From assembly GCA_964035575.1 (NCBI GenBank), contig OZ037907.1, forward strand, positions 558,001 through 622,000: DNA of 64,000 bases. Direction: 5' to 3'. The DNA is from Rhynchopus sp. YZ270_cl-10. Its lineage: Eukaryota > Euglenozoa > Diplonemea > Diplonemida > Diplonemidae. The notes under the pieces were generated by a model, which ran no database searches, was not told where the DNA came from, and was given only the letters and a program-made list of their open reading frames with translations. Positions within the stretch are counted from its first letter, which is position 1. Every line of letters begins with the position of its first letter. Of the stretch, positions 43,984-55,455 are shown in pieces. The position numbers were made by a program, and so were the translations under genes.

Positions 43984-45212
43984 CTACGCAGGTGTCAGTT
44001 CTTTGAGCCGCTTTGTCTCCTCAGCGAAAACCTGTGTATTTGAAGAAAAGTTTATATGATGATCTTAACCTTCTGCCACGTGCTCAGTCACCTGGATCAC
44101 AATTGTTATGTTAAAATAAGTTATGTGCATAATAGTTACAGGCAACTACCTACACAATGGTTACCACAAAGTACTTTACCAAACGAAGCGAGGTGAATCA
44201 GGTTAAGCAGGAAACCGGGGGCTAAAATAGGGGACAAAGCCTGGTCAGGTTTTCACCAAGCGTAACAGAATCCTGATCGGGCCAAAAAAAGCGACACTGT
44301 CCGAATTTTCTTTCCTTACTTCAAAAACTCTCTCTTTTTTAATTATTTGGTTTTGGTTGAGACATATCAATGGTGTCGGTTCTGTCCCAAAAAAAAAACT
44401 CATTGCGTGCTGCATACCTTCTCGTACTCAGCCCATTCCGTCTTGAGCACGTCCAGGAGCAGGCCAAGCTCCTCCTTCGAGAATTCGCTCTGCGCAAGCT
44501 CGCCCTGATTGGTTGGTGTTGTTGTGTCTTGCGGGGGGGGTTTTTTTTTGCAATATTTTGTACGAAGAATGTGGCCGTGTTGTTTGCATACCGTAGCTGT
44601 GGTGGCTTCGAAGAGAAGCCGCCCCGACTGTTCCAACGCAAAGGCCACTGCCCGCACTCTGTTGATCCCAAGGTTCGCCACGGCCCCTTTCAACGAATGT
44701 GCCTTCTCGAAGATCTCCTTAAAGTCGCCCGCCTCTGCCGCCTTCCTGCAGCTGTCCTGCACGTCGTCGTGCAGCTCCACAATGCTTTCCGCAAGCTCAA
44801 TCGCGAAGTCGACGTCGTCGCCGACCTGCTGCATTGCAAACTCAGAGTCGAACGCGCTTTCCTTCGCAAGGTCGAGCTTCTCTAGCACGGACTCTACGGT
44901 GTGCTGGGTGCTCTTTGTGGCTTCCTTTTCGACCTCTGGTGTGGGTTCAGGCTCTGGCTCGGGTTCGACTGCAGGCTTGGTGGGTTCTGCAGCAGGGGAT
45001 TCCATCTTCTCAGGGACAGCGTATTTGCTAGGTGGTTCGGGAGTCGGTGTTGGTGCTGGAGTTGGTGCTGGTGCTGGTGCTGGAGTTGGTGCTGGCGCAG
45101 GTGCAGCAGCAGGCGGAGGCTTCACAACAGGTGCAGGCTTTGTCTTCGGAGGAGGGGCCCTGTCCTTAGCTGTCTCCTCCTCGTTTCGTTTGGTTGATGC
45201 TGGTTGTTCTGA
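43984..45212 (-). CDS. Histidine-phosphotransfer (HPt) domain protein, 5' end not found
   Basis: Three exons were found: 44592-45212, 44418-44504, 43984-44031 (251 residues plus an unseen start). The largest starts at a TTTACAG acceptor and reads SEQPASTKRNEEETAKD, then a Pro/Ala/Thr-rich linker, a Glu/Pro repeat, and a four-helix HPt domain: FAMQQVGDDVDFAIELAESI, DVQDSCRKAAEAGDFKEIFE, the phospho-acceptor box AHSLKGAVANLG (His is the predicted phosphorylated residue), and VAFALEQSGRLLFE. Exons 2 and 3 (GELAQSEFSKEELGLLLDVL; VFAEETKRLKELTPA) complete the last helices. HPt proteins relay phosphate between hybrid sensor kinases and response regulators. If the acceptor is for a spliced leader, translation would start at the internal MESPAAEPTK. 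The last intron holds a family A hairpin. A MITE-like element sits 95 bp upstream. Confidence 0.75.
44042..44110 (+). repeat. Hairpin family A member in an intron
   Basis: GAAAAGTTTATATGATGATC, TTAACCTTCTGCCACGTGCT, CAGTCACCTGGATCACAATT. Lies inside the last HPt-gene intron, antisense to the gene. Confidence 0.7.
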
Positions 45213-45306
45213 CTGTAAAGGGGGAGGGGGGGGTGTAGGGGAGTCCACGTAGTAGGAATTCCTTAAGAAACCGTGTCACAAACCCATTTTTTTTGAGTTT
45301 TAGGTT

Positions 45307-45617
45307 ACTGGGGGGGGGGGGGGCGAATAAGAGATCAGGGGTGAATAAGAGATCAGGGCCGAATAAGAGATCAGGTTGAGATTTTGGGGGTATTTTTTTT
45401 TTTTTTTTTTGCATGCGCCATGGTTTTATCTTGAATTTTTTTTTTGAAATTTTACCCTGTCTACCCGGTCTGGCAAAAAAGTGGTCAAAATATTTTTTTT
45501 GCCTCCGGCGAAAATGTCTTTTTGCTTTTTTTCCCCCAAATTTTTTTTTTTTATTTCTGGCTCGTCCGTTCGCCTAATAAGAGATGCCACATCTCTTATT
45601 CGCCCCCCCCCCCCAGT
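45307..45617. mobile_element. 311-bp element E5 with G/C-run termini
   Basis: Ends ACTGGGGGGGGGGGGGG with GCGAATAAGAGAT and the complement ATCTCTTATTCGC with CCCCCCCCCCCCCAGT. GAATAAGAGATCAGG is repeated three times near the left end. TT/AA flank both sides. No ORF. Confidence 0.75.
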
Positions 45618-45779
45618 AAGAAATCCACTAAAATAGTCGTATTTGGCCCCAAAACCACCTCCCGATCACAAAAATATCTCACTAAAACCACAGACGACCT
45701 CAACAGAAGCTTTGTTACCAAAAAAAATTGGGTTTTTCTGAAAAAAAACACGAAAAATGTGTAACAAAAATGTAACGCT

Positions 45780-46746
45780 TTTGTCACACTTATGTCACAC
45801 TTAGCAAATCACACTTTCTGGTTACAAAGAGTACCTGTAAAGCCCAAAAACCACTCCCAACATACTGGGGTGAGGTCCGAGGGTGGGAAAATATGCTTTT
45901 GGGGCTTTTTTGGCACTGATTTTCGGCCCCAGAAATAAAATTTTCTGGAAAAAGCATTCATTTTACCCTAAACATACCCGTTTTTGGGGGTGTTTCCAAC
46001 ATACCAACCCCTGAAAAAATCACCAGAAAAGTCACCGCAGGTCAGAATTCGGCTCGGAATGGATGCGGGGACATCCAAATAGGCAGAAAACCCTACTTTC
46101 CAGTAAAAAAAACGCTTTTTTCTGGGCTATGAGATGCCCCCCTCCGCTGTCACACTTATGTCACACTTAGCAAATCACACTTTCTAGTTCCACAGAGTAC
46201 CTGTAAAGACCCAAAAACCATTCCCATCATATTGGGGTGAGGTCCGGGGGTGGGAAAATATAGTTTTGGGGCTTTTTTGGCACCCCCAGAAATATTTTTT
46301 TTCAAAAAAAATACTCATTTTACCCTAAAAATACCTGTTATTTGGGGTGTTCTTGGGATGATTCCCAAATGCCGACCCCAAAAGGGCCGCCGAAAAAGTC
46401 ACAGAAGGCCAGAATTCGGCTCGGAATGGATGCGGGGACACCCAAATAGGCAGAAAACCCTACTTCCAAGTAAAAAAAACGCTTTTTTCTGGCCTATGAG
46501 ATGCCCCCCTCCAATGTCACACTTATGTCACACTTCCTCCTCCCGGCTAAAAAGTGGTTTTTACGGCAAAAAAAAAATTCAAAATTTTCAGCAAAGGCGT
46601 ACAAAAAAATAGACTTTTGGCCCCAAAACCCCCCAGAAATCGCTCTGTGGACACATCTGAGTGGAAAAAACCTCTTTTCCTCTTGTTTTGGACTATTGAA
46701 AAAAATTGATTTTTTTGATAAATCGCCCTGTATCAAACCCCCTTAG
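45780..46746. repeat. 366-bp tandem repeat, two full copies and a partial third
   Basis: Units start GTCACACTTATGTCACACTT at 45783, 46149 and 46516. They share AAATCACACTTTCT, GGGGTGAGGTCCG, GGGTGGGAAAATAT and GCTCGGAATGGATGCGGGG. Moderate divergence, so older than the 262-bp satellite. 46747-46949 is A/T-rich without features. Confidence 0.85.
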
Positions 46747-46949
46747 AAAACGGTGAAAATGGGGTGAAAACGCTACAAAAAGTGTCAAAAAAAGTTCCCA
46801 AAAGTGTCAAAAAGTGCCAAAAAGGCATCAAATAGTAAGGAATAGTCCCACAAATGTGTTTTCTGGGGTGGTTTTGTGTTTTGGAATGATTTTTTTGCAT
46901 TTTTTTATGATTTTTTGGGGTGTGTGACAGAAAAAACGGCTACGTGGAC

Positions 46950-47994
46950 TCCCCTAAGCATAGGTGCCCGCCGAGTCGTTTTTGGGCGAGTTGTCGGAAC
47001 TTTACGATTTCACCTAACAACTCGCCCAAAACTCGGACAACTCGGCCACAACTCGCCCTATACTCGGCACAACTCGGCCACAACTCGGCCACAACTCGCC
47101 CATTTTTACAGGCAAAAACATACAGGGATGGGAGGTGACGTTGTAAGGTTACACACATGTAACGTTGGTACAACACATGATCTCAAGAAAAACAACCAGG
47201 GCTAAGGCCAAACGCCACTCATTACATGCACCTTGTCATATGACTAGTCATAGGTGGTAACTAGGTCGTGGTGGTCCATGGGCCACCGTGCACACTCACG
47301 GTTTTTGGTAATTGCTGGGGGGAATGGGATATACTCCGTACATGGATACCCACACAGAACACACGGTTCCCCAGACATCTGTCAGGCAATCACTGATTCA
47401 CTTCACACAGGTCGGGCAGGCGCTGCCTGCCCATCCTCTTTTCCTGTCTGCTATCGATTCCAGGTTCACAACGTTCACACGTTTAGTCAAAATGCTTTGG
47501 GCGACGACTTCCTTTGGGATACACAAAACCACACAAAGCGCACATTCACAGACCAGCTGTGAAGCGTGGGATGCACAAGATAAAACGTGATGTGGTGTAC
47601 CTGTGTACCTGTGTACCTGTGTACCTGTGTACCTGTGTACCTGTGTACCTGTGTACCTGTGTACCTGTGTACCTGTGTACCTGTGTACCTGTGTACCTGT
47701 GTACCTGTGTACCTGTGTACCTGTGTACCTGTGTACCTGTGTACCTGTGTACCTGTGTACCTGTGTACCTGTGTACCTGTGTACCTGTGTACCTGTGTAC
47801 CTGTGTACCTGTGTACCTGTGTACCTGTGTACCTGTGTACCTGTGTACCTGTGTACCTGTGTACCTGTGTTTTTGTAGCCATAAAAAATCCCAAAAAAAA
47901 ACAACTCGCCCAAAAAAAAATGGGCGAGTTGTTGGCCGAATTTGGGCGAGTTGCCGAGTTGTTTTAACTCGCCGGGCACCTATGCCTAAGGGGG
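46950..47994. mobile_element. TIR element E3 carrying an 8-mer array
   Basis: Left end CCCCTAAGCATAGGTGCCCG (then CCGAGT) and right end the complement of CCCCTTAGGCATAGGTGCCC (then GGCGAGTT). Subterminal ACTCGCCC/GGGCGAGTT repeats occur at both ends. The interior includes (GTACCTGT)n at 47597-47870. A TAA next to each end may be a target duplication as in PIF/Harbinger, but alternative alignments exist. The TIR resembles E1. No transposase. Confidence 0.75.
47597..47870. repeat. (GTACCTGT)n array, about 34 copies
   Basis: Perfect 8-nt tandem repeat inside element E3. Confidence 0.98.
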
Positions 47995-48598
47995 GGGTGT
48001 GGTGTGAAATCAGTTTGGACAAGATTTTACTTTCTAGTTGGTACTTAAACAGGAGAGGCTTTTTATGGTATGTTCACAAAAAGAACAAAGCAAATTCATA
48101 CACTTTCAAATAAAAATTTGAAAGCATTAGGGAAGTGTATAAAAAACAACAACAACCCATCTTTTTTTAATTCGAGAGAACAAAGGAAAAAAAGGCATAC
48201 TGACGCCCCGCAACCCATGCAAATGCAAAGTGCTCAATCGTCCTTGCTGCCCTTTCTCTGTTCTCGTGTTATGTGTGTCAGCGTGTTCTGTATTAATGTA
48301 TGTGAGGCAAGGGGGTAAAATAATGTTTGGGGTTTCCACCGCGCCTGGCGATGTGGATGCGGGACGTGGTCACCAAAAACAGCTGGATTGAAATACAAAG
48401 CCCTCTCGTGACAGTGCCCGAGCCCCCCTCCGCAAACGTGCCAACATCTCTGTGGACGCAACAAAAAATACGGCTAGGGAAAGGTTGGGGTATGTGTTCT
48501 TTTTTTTTTTTTTTTGTCTGGAAGGAACGCAACAAGAACGCAAATAGAAAACAAAACATGGTGAGAACCTTTTTTGTTTTTTTGTTTTGTTTTTTTTT
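47995..48598. other. Spacer between elements E3 and E4
   Basis: Contains a partial family B unit at 48387-48425. On the minus strand an AG acceptor at about 48450 followed by about 50 open codons could be an exon, but the frame runs through the family B repeat and has no recognisable domain. Confidence 0.4.
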
Positions 48599-49872
48599 CA
48601 GTCTAAATGGGAGCCAATTACCCCCCCCTAGCCAATTACCCCCCCCCCCCCCCCCCCTTATATTACCCCCTTTTTCCAAAATCCGAAAATACGAGATTTT
48701 TCAGTGTCTATTACCCCCCCCCCCCCCCTTTAGGTGGTCCCACGTAGAAGGAAATCCTTAAGGATTTGCTGTGGACACACATGTGACCCCACCGTGGAGA
48801 GCAATCGGCTCGCGCAATCAAAAGAAAGCAGAGAAAAGGGGAAAGAAAAAGAAAAAAGTTGCGTACCATGCGCCTGCGGCGCTATCTGTTCCCTACCCCC
48901 CGTGATGTACTTATGTATATTCCACCTGATTTTGCTGCTGGTGTTAGCCGGTGAAGTCACGGCATTGGGTACTGGGTACACTCACTTCATCATTGTACTA
49001 GCCCAGGGAGGGGCTACCGGCAAGGTCTCTTCCAATCCGTACCCCAGTTTCCTAGGGGGCTTCACTGGCTCGGGCTCCAGTAGGTCCCTCCGCACATGTA
49101 ATGTGCCTGCCTTCGGCACCCAGGGTAGCATTCCCAGTACCTTTTACCCTCAGGTCAGACCTTCATAGAGTTCCAGGAGGAGTGCCACAACAGGGTCCCC
49201 GGATGCGATTTAACGTCCAGCCCAGGACGAGAGGGGCTGAGCAGGGATTTTTTTAAATTTAGGTGAAGGAAATCCACTAAGGTGGGCGTGCCTGGCCGCA
49301 AATCGCCTTGGGGATCACCAAAATATCCCATTGGTACCGGGTACCGTGGGTACCCAGGTATACACAAACCCGCAAATACGGTACACACGTACACACGTAC
49401 ACACGTACACACGTACACACGTACACACGTACACACGTACACACGTACACACGTACACACGTACACACGTACACACGTACACACGTACACACGTACACAC
49501 GTACACACGTACACACGTACACACGTACACACGTACACACGTACACACGTACACACGTACACACGTACACACGTACACACGTACACACGTACACACGTAC
49601 ACACGTACACACGTACACACGTACACACGTACACACGTACACACGTACACACGTACACACGTACACACGTACACACGTACACACGTACACACGTACACAC
49701 GTACACACGTACACACGTACACACGTACACACGTACACACGTACACACGTACACACGTACACACGTACACACGTACACAGGTAGGTGTCTATTACCCCCC
49801 CCCCCTTATATTACCCCCAAAACCCGAATATGACCCTCAAGGGGGGGGGGTAATTGGCTCCCATTTAGACTG
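48599..49872. mobile_element. TIR element E4 carrying an 8-mer array
   Basis: Inverted ends CAGTCTAAATGGGAGCCAAT with TACCCCCCC at both sides. Inner inverted or direct blocks GTGTCTATTACCCCCC and CTTATATTACCCCC lie near both ends. The interior holds a copy of the repeat at 41215-41340 and (GTACACAC)n at 49381-49779. CAGT start; no clear target duplication. No ORF outside the array. Confidence 0.8.
49381..49779. repeat. (GTACACAC)n array, about 50 copies
   Basis: Perfect 8-nt tandem repeat inside element E4. ORFs translating it (for example THVHTYTR) are not genes. Confidence 0.98.
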
Positions 49873-52520
49873 ATTGTAAGAAACGCTCCAGGGCGTCTGC
49901 TCTGTTTTCTTTGTTTTATTTTTTTTTGTGTTGCATCCAGGCTCTCCGCTAGGATTTCCGATTTTGAAAATATTCTGTTGATGGTCCACGTTGGTGGGGT
50001 ACATGCTTGCGCCGCAGGCGCACGGTACGCAACTTTTTTTTTTTTCCAACGCCCGATTTTGACTTTTTTGGGACGTTTGAGCACTCACCTCTCCATATCT
50101 TCTTCTCCTGAGCTTTTTTGACAGGTAGAACGGGTCTGAACCACTCAGCAGAACTTTTTTTTTTTTTCTTTTTTTCCCCATTTTCAAAAAGTTCTGTTGA
50201 CAATCAACAGAACTTTAGTACCTAGCGGAGTGCCTGGTTGCATCGACAAATCACTCACCAAAGGTTGGTTCTGAACCCAGATATCACCCCGTAAAGGATA
50301 AGTAGAGTGACTCTGTGAGACAATTTAGGAAGCTAATAGGCCACCCATAAATGCGACACGTAGTGTAATTGCCCCCTTAGCCAGCCTCGTTTTCCCCCTT
50401 GCTATTTTCGTTCCTTATTTCAAAACAAATTCTCTCTTTTAATTATTTGGTTTTTGGCTGAGACACACAAAAAGTGTCGGTTCTGTGGATCCACCGAACC
50501 ACCCCATATCCTGTCTTTCCCTGCGTAGACTGCAGGAAAGCTCGCACGCTAGCTGCATTTAAACCCCGGTATCCTGGGTGTGGCTTTTTCGTTTGAGAAA
50601 ACTGTGGAAACAGTTTCTGAGAGGGTGTGTGCTCACAGGGCTGGCGCACCGCCACCGATCGGAATCGTTTAACCTTTGGTTAAAAGAAAATTTACTTGAA
50701 TATACAAAGCCCTCTCGTGACAGTGTACCTTGAGAACATCGGGGGTAACAAAAATCTTGAATGCGGGGTACAGCCCGCACTGTACACATCTCGCTTCACA
50801 CTCGCTATCGATTTAGATATATGACGTGGTGTCCCCGTCATGACGTAGTGACGCGTATTTTCACCCCATTTTTGCCCTCAATCACTCGTGACGTAATGTA
50901 AGTAGGAGTCTGCCGTGTAGCAACAAGAGTTATCGGGAGGAAAAAAAGAAACAAATATTATGGTGTGGCTGACGACCCCAAAATAGCAGAAAGTAGCACA
51001 AAAATAGCACAACAATAGCACCCCTTTTCAGCCACACCAAATAAAAGAAAGAAAAGTTACGGAGGTGCCTGGCACGCGCACAAAAATAGTTTCAATACAC
51101 TTTCCAATCCCCACAAGAAGAGAGACTTGGTAAAATGTGCTCCAAGCCTCTGGTTGCTTGGTCACCTAGTAAAAACTAATTAGAGGAGTGTTTGGTGACA
51201 AAGCTGGGGCGCAAACCCGACCATTTCTCCCACAATAGAGAAACCCTAGATTAAAGAATAGACACTGTTATGGGAAAAGAAAGGCCCACCTGATTTTGAC
51301 CCGAGTTTGGCGGATTTTTGGTGTTTGGCGGAAGTTGCTGCCTAAATCAGGCGGAAAGTTTATACAATGTGTCTAGGCATCTCGCGCTAAGTCACCTTTT
51401 GATCACAATCTTTAAAAAATATCACATCCGCAAGGGACTCACAAACAGGAAAGAATCTTTGAGTAGAGAATTAACCTGTAAAGGCAGTTCTCGATGTCCC
51501 TACACAAGGGAGAGGTGGTGAGGAGAGACGGGGTGGGGAGGTGTTTCCTTCTGACAGGCTGCGACACACGATAGCGCGAGACAAACAAAAAGGAAGGGTG
51601 GGGGGAGAGGCGAAATCGTAATAGAAGAAGTTGACTTCAGGACATCGCTCGAAAATTTTGTTTGGATATATGCTACTATCACTAGATAGCAGCCACGGGT
51701 TTTTCTTCACAGGATCCTTAAAACCTAAAAATGACATCGCGAATGAACAGAAAACAAAGAGAAGTTAAAAGTGCAAACGCCAAAACAAACCCCAACTTTT
51801 TCGGTCGCCACCTGATCTTGATAACTCGACTAGGAAAAGGAAATATTATTTTCGTTGAACGCAGCCAAACAGTGTGGGTGAGGTGTTGGGTTGGTGGGGG
51901 GAACGATCCAAGAAAAAGTGAGCGTAGGCTTCACGAATTTTTCGCAGAACGCAGCCAAAAAAAAAAAAACAGTGCGTGAGATCTGATTTTGGCGTGATTT
52001 AAAAGGGGAGAAAATAGTCGGTATCAGGCGATAAAACGTTATAGTATTCGGGTTTTCTAATAACACTGTGTGTAAGGAGGAAAAAAAAACAACATTTTTT
52101 TCGCCCTGCAAATTTGTCTTTTTTTAAGCTGAAGGAGTCGCAACGAAGACGCACCTGCATTGCAGCAGGAACTGTGCCACCCCAATCCCCAGCAAGAGGA
52201 AGACGCCACACACACAATGTGCATGCGAAGCTAGTCTAGCCACCGCCACCACCCGACTGGCCGACAGCAGCGACGACGATTGCTAGATGACTCTTCACTA
52301 CCACCTACACACATCACATAGACGCGACGTGTGTAAGAGAGTGGTGCTCATCCTTGGTGTCTAATGGCGACTAACGTGAACAAGCTTTTACAAAAAACGA
52401 GGCAATAGGCTTTGGGTTGCTGTGGGGATCAGGAGAGGCGAAAAAAAGGTGTACGTAGTTTATAGGTGCAGGTCATCCCTAAGCATTTTGGAACATAGCC
52501 CAAAGAGTGTTGCCCACCAC
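49873..52520. other. Intergenic with short repeats, no gene supported
   Basis: Contains GCGCCTGCGGCGC-type palindrome (near 50015), a palindrome GTTGACAATCAAC (50194-50215, also at 63652), a 75-bp repeat shared with 44315-44390 (50408-50483), a family B unit (50692-50740), a 79-bp MITE (50961-51039) and family A units (51120-51172 and 51352-51405). A minus-strand hydrophobic stretch at 52150-52215 (FLLLGIGVAQFLLQC) is too short to call. Confidence 0.45.
50961..51039. mobile_element. 79-bp MITE-like inverted repeat
   Basis: Ends TGGTGTGGCTGA and TCAGCCACACCA, a perfect 12-bp inverted repeat. The interior has short AATAGCA repeats. Confidence 0.6.
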
Positions 52521-54615
52521 CTAGGAATCCTGAGGCTCTGCTGTCCCCTGCTCCTGCTCTGGTCCCCCCAGCTCGCTCTCCAAGGTGCGCTTCAATGCTT
52601 CGAAGAGCTCTGCATCGCCGGGAGGCTCCGAGGCAGAAAAGGTGCTCTTGGCAAAGGCCTGCAGACGCTTTGTGATGGCAGTGGCACCAATGTAATCGGG
52701 ATCGCAGGTGAGCTCTGCGCGAGTGCCAGCATCGACGTACTGTGGTGTGTTGTGTTGTAATATCAGTCATCGGAGTTGAAGAGCGTTATGTCAGTTTGTA
52801 TTGGTTGCGGAATATTGATTATTTTGTGCGTTGAATGCGGTTTAATATTAGTTTCTTGAGAAAAATTCCTTGCAGGCTAGAATAGCGATGTGTTGTGTTG
52901 TGTTTAATGCCTAGTGAGGGTAATTCTTGCGCAGAATATGGCCCTCAAGATGTGTTGTGTTGTGCTGTGCTAAGGTTCACGGATACATTTCCTGTGAAGG
53001 GTCCTTCCTTGAGCCACCAATTTGAAACACATAGTGAAGCAAGCACATACCTGCAACATGCCCTCGTCACCAACAACTACGACCAGCCTCTGTTCGGACA
53101 TCTCCTTCGCCAAAGTGACAACAAAGCTGAGGACAGCTCCCTGTACAACGAGAAATCATATTTAGATTTTTTTAGTCAAAAAAGAACAAAACTGACTTGG
53201 AATACAACAACCCTCTCGTGAACAGTGTACCTTGGTGCATGACGGGTGCACCGGGGTGGACCCCAACCATGCAATCCTACACTCTGAAAAAAAGTTGTCG
53301 AAACAAAATGATGAGCATAAATCTCTCTTCAACCTTGACCACAACTATCATTCTCTCCATACCTGCACCGCACGCACCGCCTCAGCCGCCCCTTCCACCC
53401 CCCAGTCAAACCTCGCCGCCACCTCACGGCAGCTGTACTGCCCACCTTCCCCTACGACATCCAGACGCACTTCCCCCTCTCCCCCTCCCTCCGCACATTT
53501 CAATGCACCCACTGCAGCTGCGACTCGCTCTTCTGTTATTCCACCACCTTCCAGCCCAAGCCATGCTGTCGCACGCACCAGCTCCTCTATCACAAGAAGC
53601 AACACTCCCTGGGGCTGCACCAACTCGACCATGGGAGGCGACACTACAGCAACAACACCACTGCTTTGCCCGGCACAAATCTTCCCGAGAAGCTCCGAGA
53701 CCGTCGCATCCTGCAGGCCATACCGCACCGCCCCAAGCCTCTCCCCCTCCGGCACCACCAGCTTCCCCTCCTCCACACACCGTTCCACCTCCTTCCCCGC
53801 AGCCTCTCTCCGCTCCTCCTCCTCTGCCAGTAAGGTGCTGCCTTCCTTTGCACTGTAGTTCTGCAGTTCTGGGGATAGCGCGCACAGGGCTTCGTGCACG
53901 ACACGCACTGCGTCTTCAGAAAACAGAGCACCCCAGGACACAGACGCCTCAAAGGGCACGACTGCGGTGTCTGGTGCGGTGTCCTCTTCTTTGGCAAGCT
54001 CCCCCTCCGTCTCTTCAGCGGTCACCTCAGCGCTGAGCTCCGTGGCCATCTCCTCTACTGGTGTCGTGGTAACTTCGTTGGGGGGTGAGTCTGCTGCCGG
54101 AGGTGGTTCTGTGGGCTCTGTCGGGGTGGTGGTGGTGGTGGTGGTGGTGGCAGTCGGGGCGACAGTCGTCGTATCTTCATCGGCAGCAGGTGTAGCTGCA
54201 GCAGGTGTGCTGCTGTGTGTCGGTGCGACGCTGTTGTCTGCTGTCTTCTCCTTCGGTGCAGCCTTGTACTTCGTCGAGGAGGCGCTATTCTGCTGGGGTG
54301 TCTGTAGGAAGAGGGAGAGGGGAGCATGTTGTGGTAGGGTATTGTTTTGGGGTTAATTGGGAGGGGTATTGATAGGGAGAGGGTAATGAAACTGTGATTG
54401 ATCATATTGTGAAGTAGGTATCGTACTAAGCATGAAGCTTTTTGTGCGGCTAATGCAGGGTTAAAAGATAGGATTTTACCGTAAAAGTTGGAAAAAAAAG
54501 GGGGTTTCTTCAGATGAAGTTAAGCATTGCGTGAGTCTTGATCGGTTATGTCATTTTCCCCTGGCCAGAGTTTTCTTATTAAAAAAAAGATACATACAGA
54601 AGCTGCGCATCCCAT
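52521..54615 (-). CDS. Unrecognised protein with N-terminal acylation signal, four exons
   Basis: Exons: 54598-54615, 53363-54301, 53051-53140, 52521-52739 (421 residues). The 18-nt first exon gives MGCAAS and splices in phase 0 to TPQQNSASSTKYKAAPKEK. Gly2 with Ser6 and Cys3 is a classic N-myristoylation plus palmitoylation signal, so the protein is probably membrane-anchored. A Thr/Pro-rich linker with eight consecutive Thr follows (about residues 30-90). The rest is an acidic, Ala/Val/Glu-rich globular part (WGALFSEDAVRVVHEALCAL; ATVSELLGKICAGQSSGVVA; GAVLSFVVTLAKEMSEQRL; AITKRLQAFAKSTF). I do not recognise the family. All introns start GTATG. The second intron carries an antisense family B repeat (53196-53280). 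The tiny first exon was found by looking for an ATG before a GTATGT donor upstream of the CTACAG acceptor. Confidence 0.7.
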
Positions 54616-55455
54616 CGTCAATAGTGGGGGGTTCGGTTTTTTGTAATAGGGAGGGGGAAAGACCCCACCCAGAGGGGGGTGGGTGTTCCCACCTACACTA
54701 GCTTGCAGGCTCTTGGTGTATGAGAGTTGTGTGTTTTGGTGCTGGTGAGTCTGTAGGCGTATGTTTGCTGGATTTTTTGTCAGTGTATTTGCCTATGACA
54801 AATATGGGGTGTGGTGTGAGAGAATTCGGGTGAAGACATTTGTTACCCTTGATTCCATTTTTCGGTTTCACAAATAAAAAGGGGGGGAAGGGAGGAGGGA
54901 GCGGGCACGTATATAAGGTGGCTCTAAGCCTCGTTTTTGTGTCACCTCAAAATTAAATTGTTTAACTAAATGGTTACCAGATCACCCATTCTTCCTTTCC
55001 CCCCTAAACCAGCCCTCAAGCTAATGAACAAGGAGGAGGGGAGGCACAGAACGTTTCCCAATTTGCGAAGAAAAAAACAATCGACCAAAAATTCAAGCGT
55101 GTCATGTCTTCATCTACCATAAAGTAACTACAAACCCCGTTGGTGATCGAAGGGGGTTTGGTAGAACCACATTTTTTTCTTTTTCTTTTTCGACAAGGTT
55201 TCATTGTACCTACAGTGGACGAAGCATTTATCAAACACGGTCAATTTGCCCCTTTTATTCTTTTGCACAACCAAAGTCATATTATGACTAAAACCCTTTT
55301 GCACGATCGGGATTTTTGCGCAAATCATTGTGTACAACGTTGGTACAAGGTGTGAGCATTTTTTTTTTTTTTGTTCGTTTTTTATCGACGATTCGTTCTT
55401 TTTTGGGGTGATAACCAAAAAAGAGGGACACACAAAATCCGACACGTAACACACT
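54616..55455. other. Intergenic, no gene seen
   Basis: Includes a family A-like unit at 54905-54950 (ATATAAGGTGGCTCTAAGCC) and T/A runs. Plus-strand ORF at 55140 and minus-strand ORFs have no recognisable domain. Confidence 0.5.

Noticed and set aside
44370-45252. Two plus-strand ORFs of 171 and 247 codons
   Set aside because: Antisense of the HPt-protein exons; the Gly/Ala-rich composition is the complement of the Pro/Ala linker.
48293-48465. Possible minus-strand exon after an AG at about 48450
   Set aside because: Open frame crosses a family B repeat and has no recognisable domain or partner exon.
9528-49779. Arrays as CRISPR or telomere repeats
   Set aside because: Units of 5-10 nt have no spacers, and none matches TTAGGG-type telomeric sequence; they are internal to TIR elements.
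47398-49873. Several ORFs up to 207 codons encoding repeats such as VYLCTCVP or THVHTYTR
   Set aside because: Pure translations of the 8-mer arrays in up to six frames; no independent evidence for a protein.
52140-52225. Short hydrophobic minus-strand segment
   Set aside because: Too short and lacking splice or start support to call a gene.
53197-54356. Plus-strand ORFs of 279, 208 and 129 codons
   Set aside because: Antisense of the MGCAAS protein gene; Pro/His/Ser-rich composition reflects the opposite strand.
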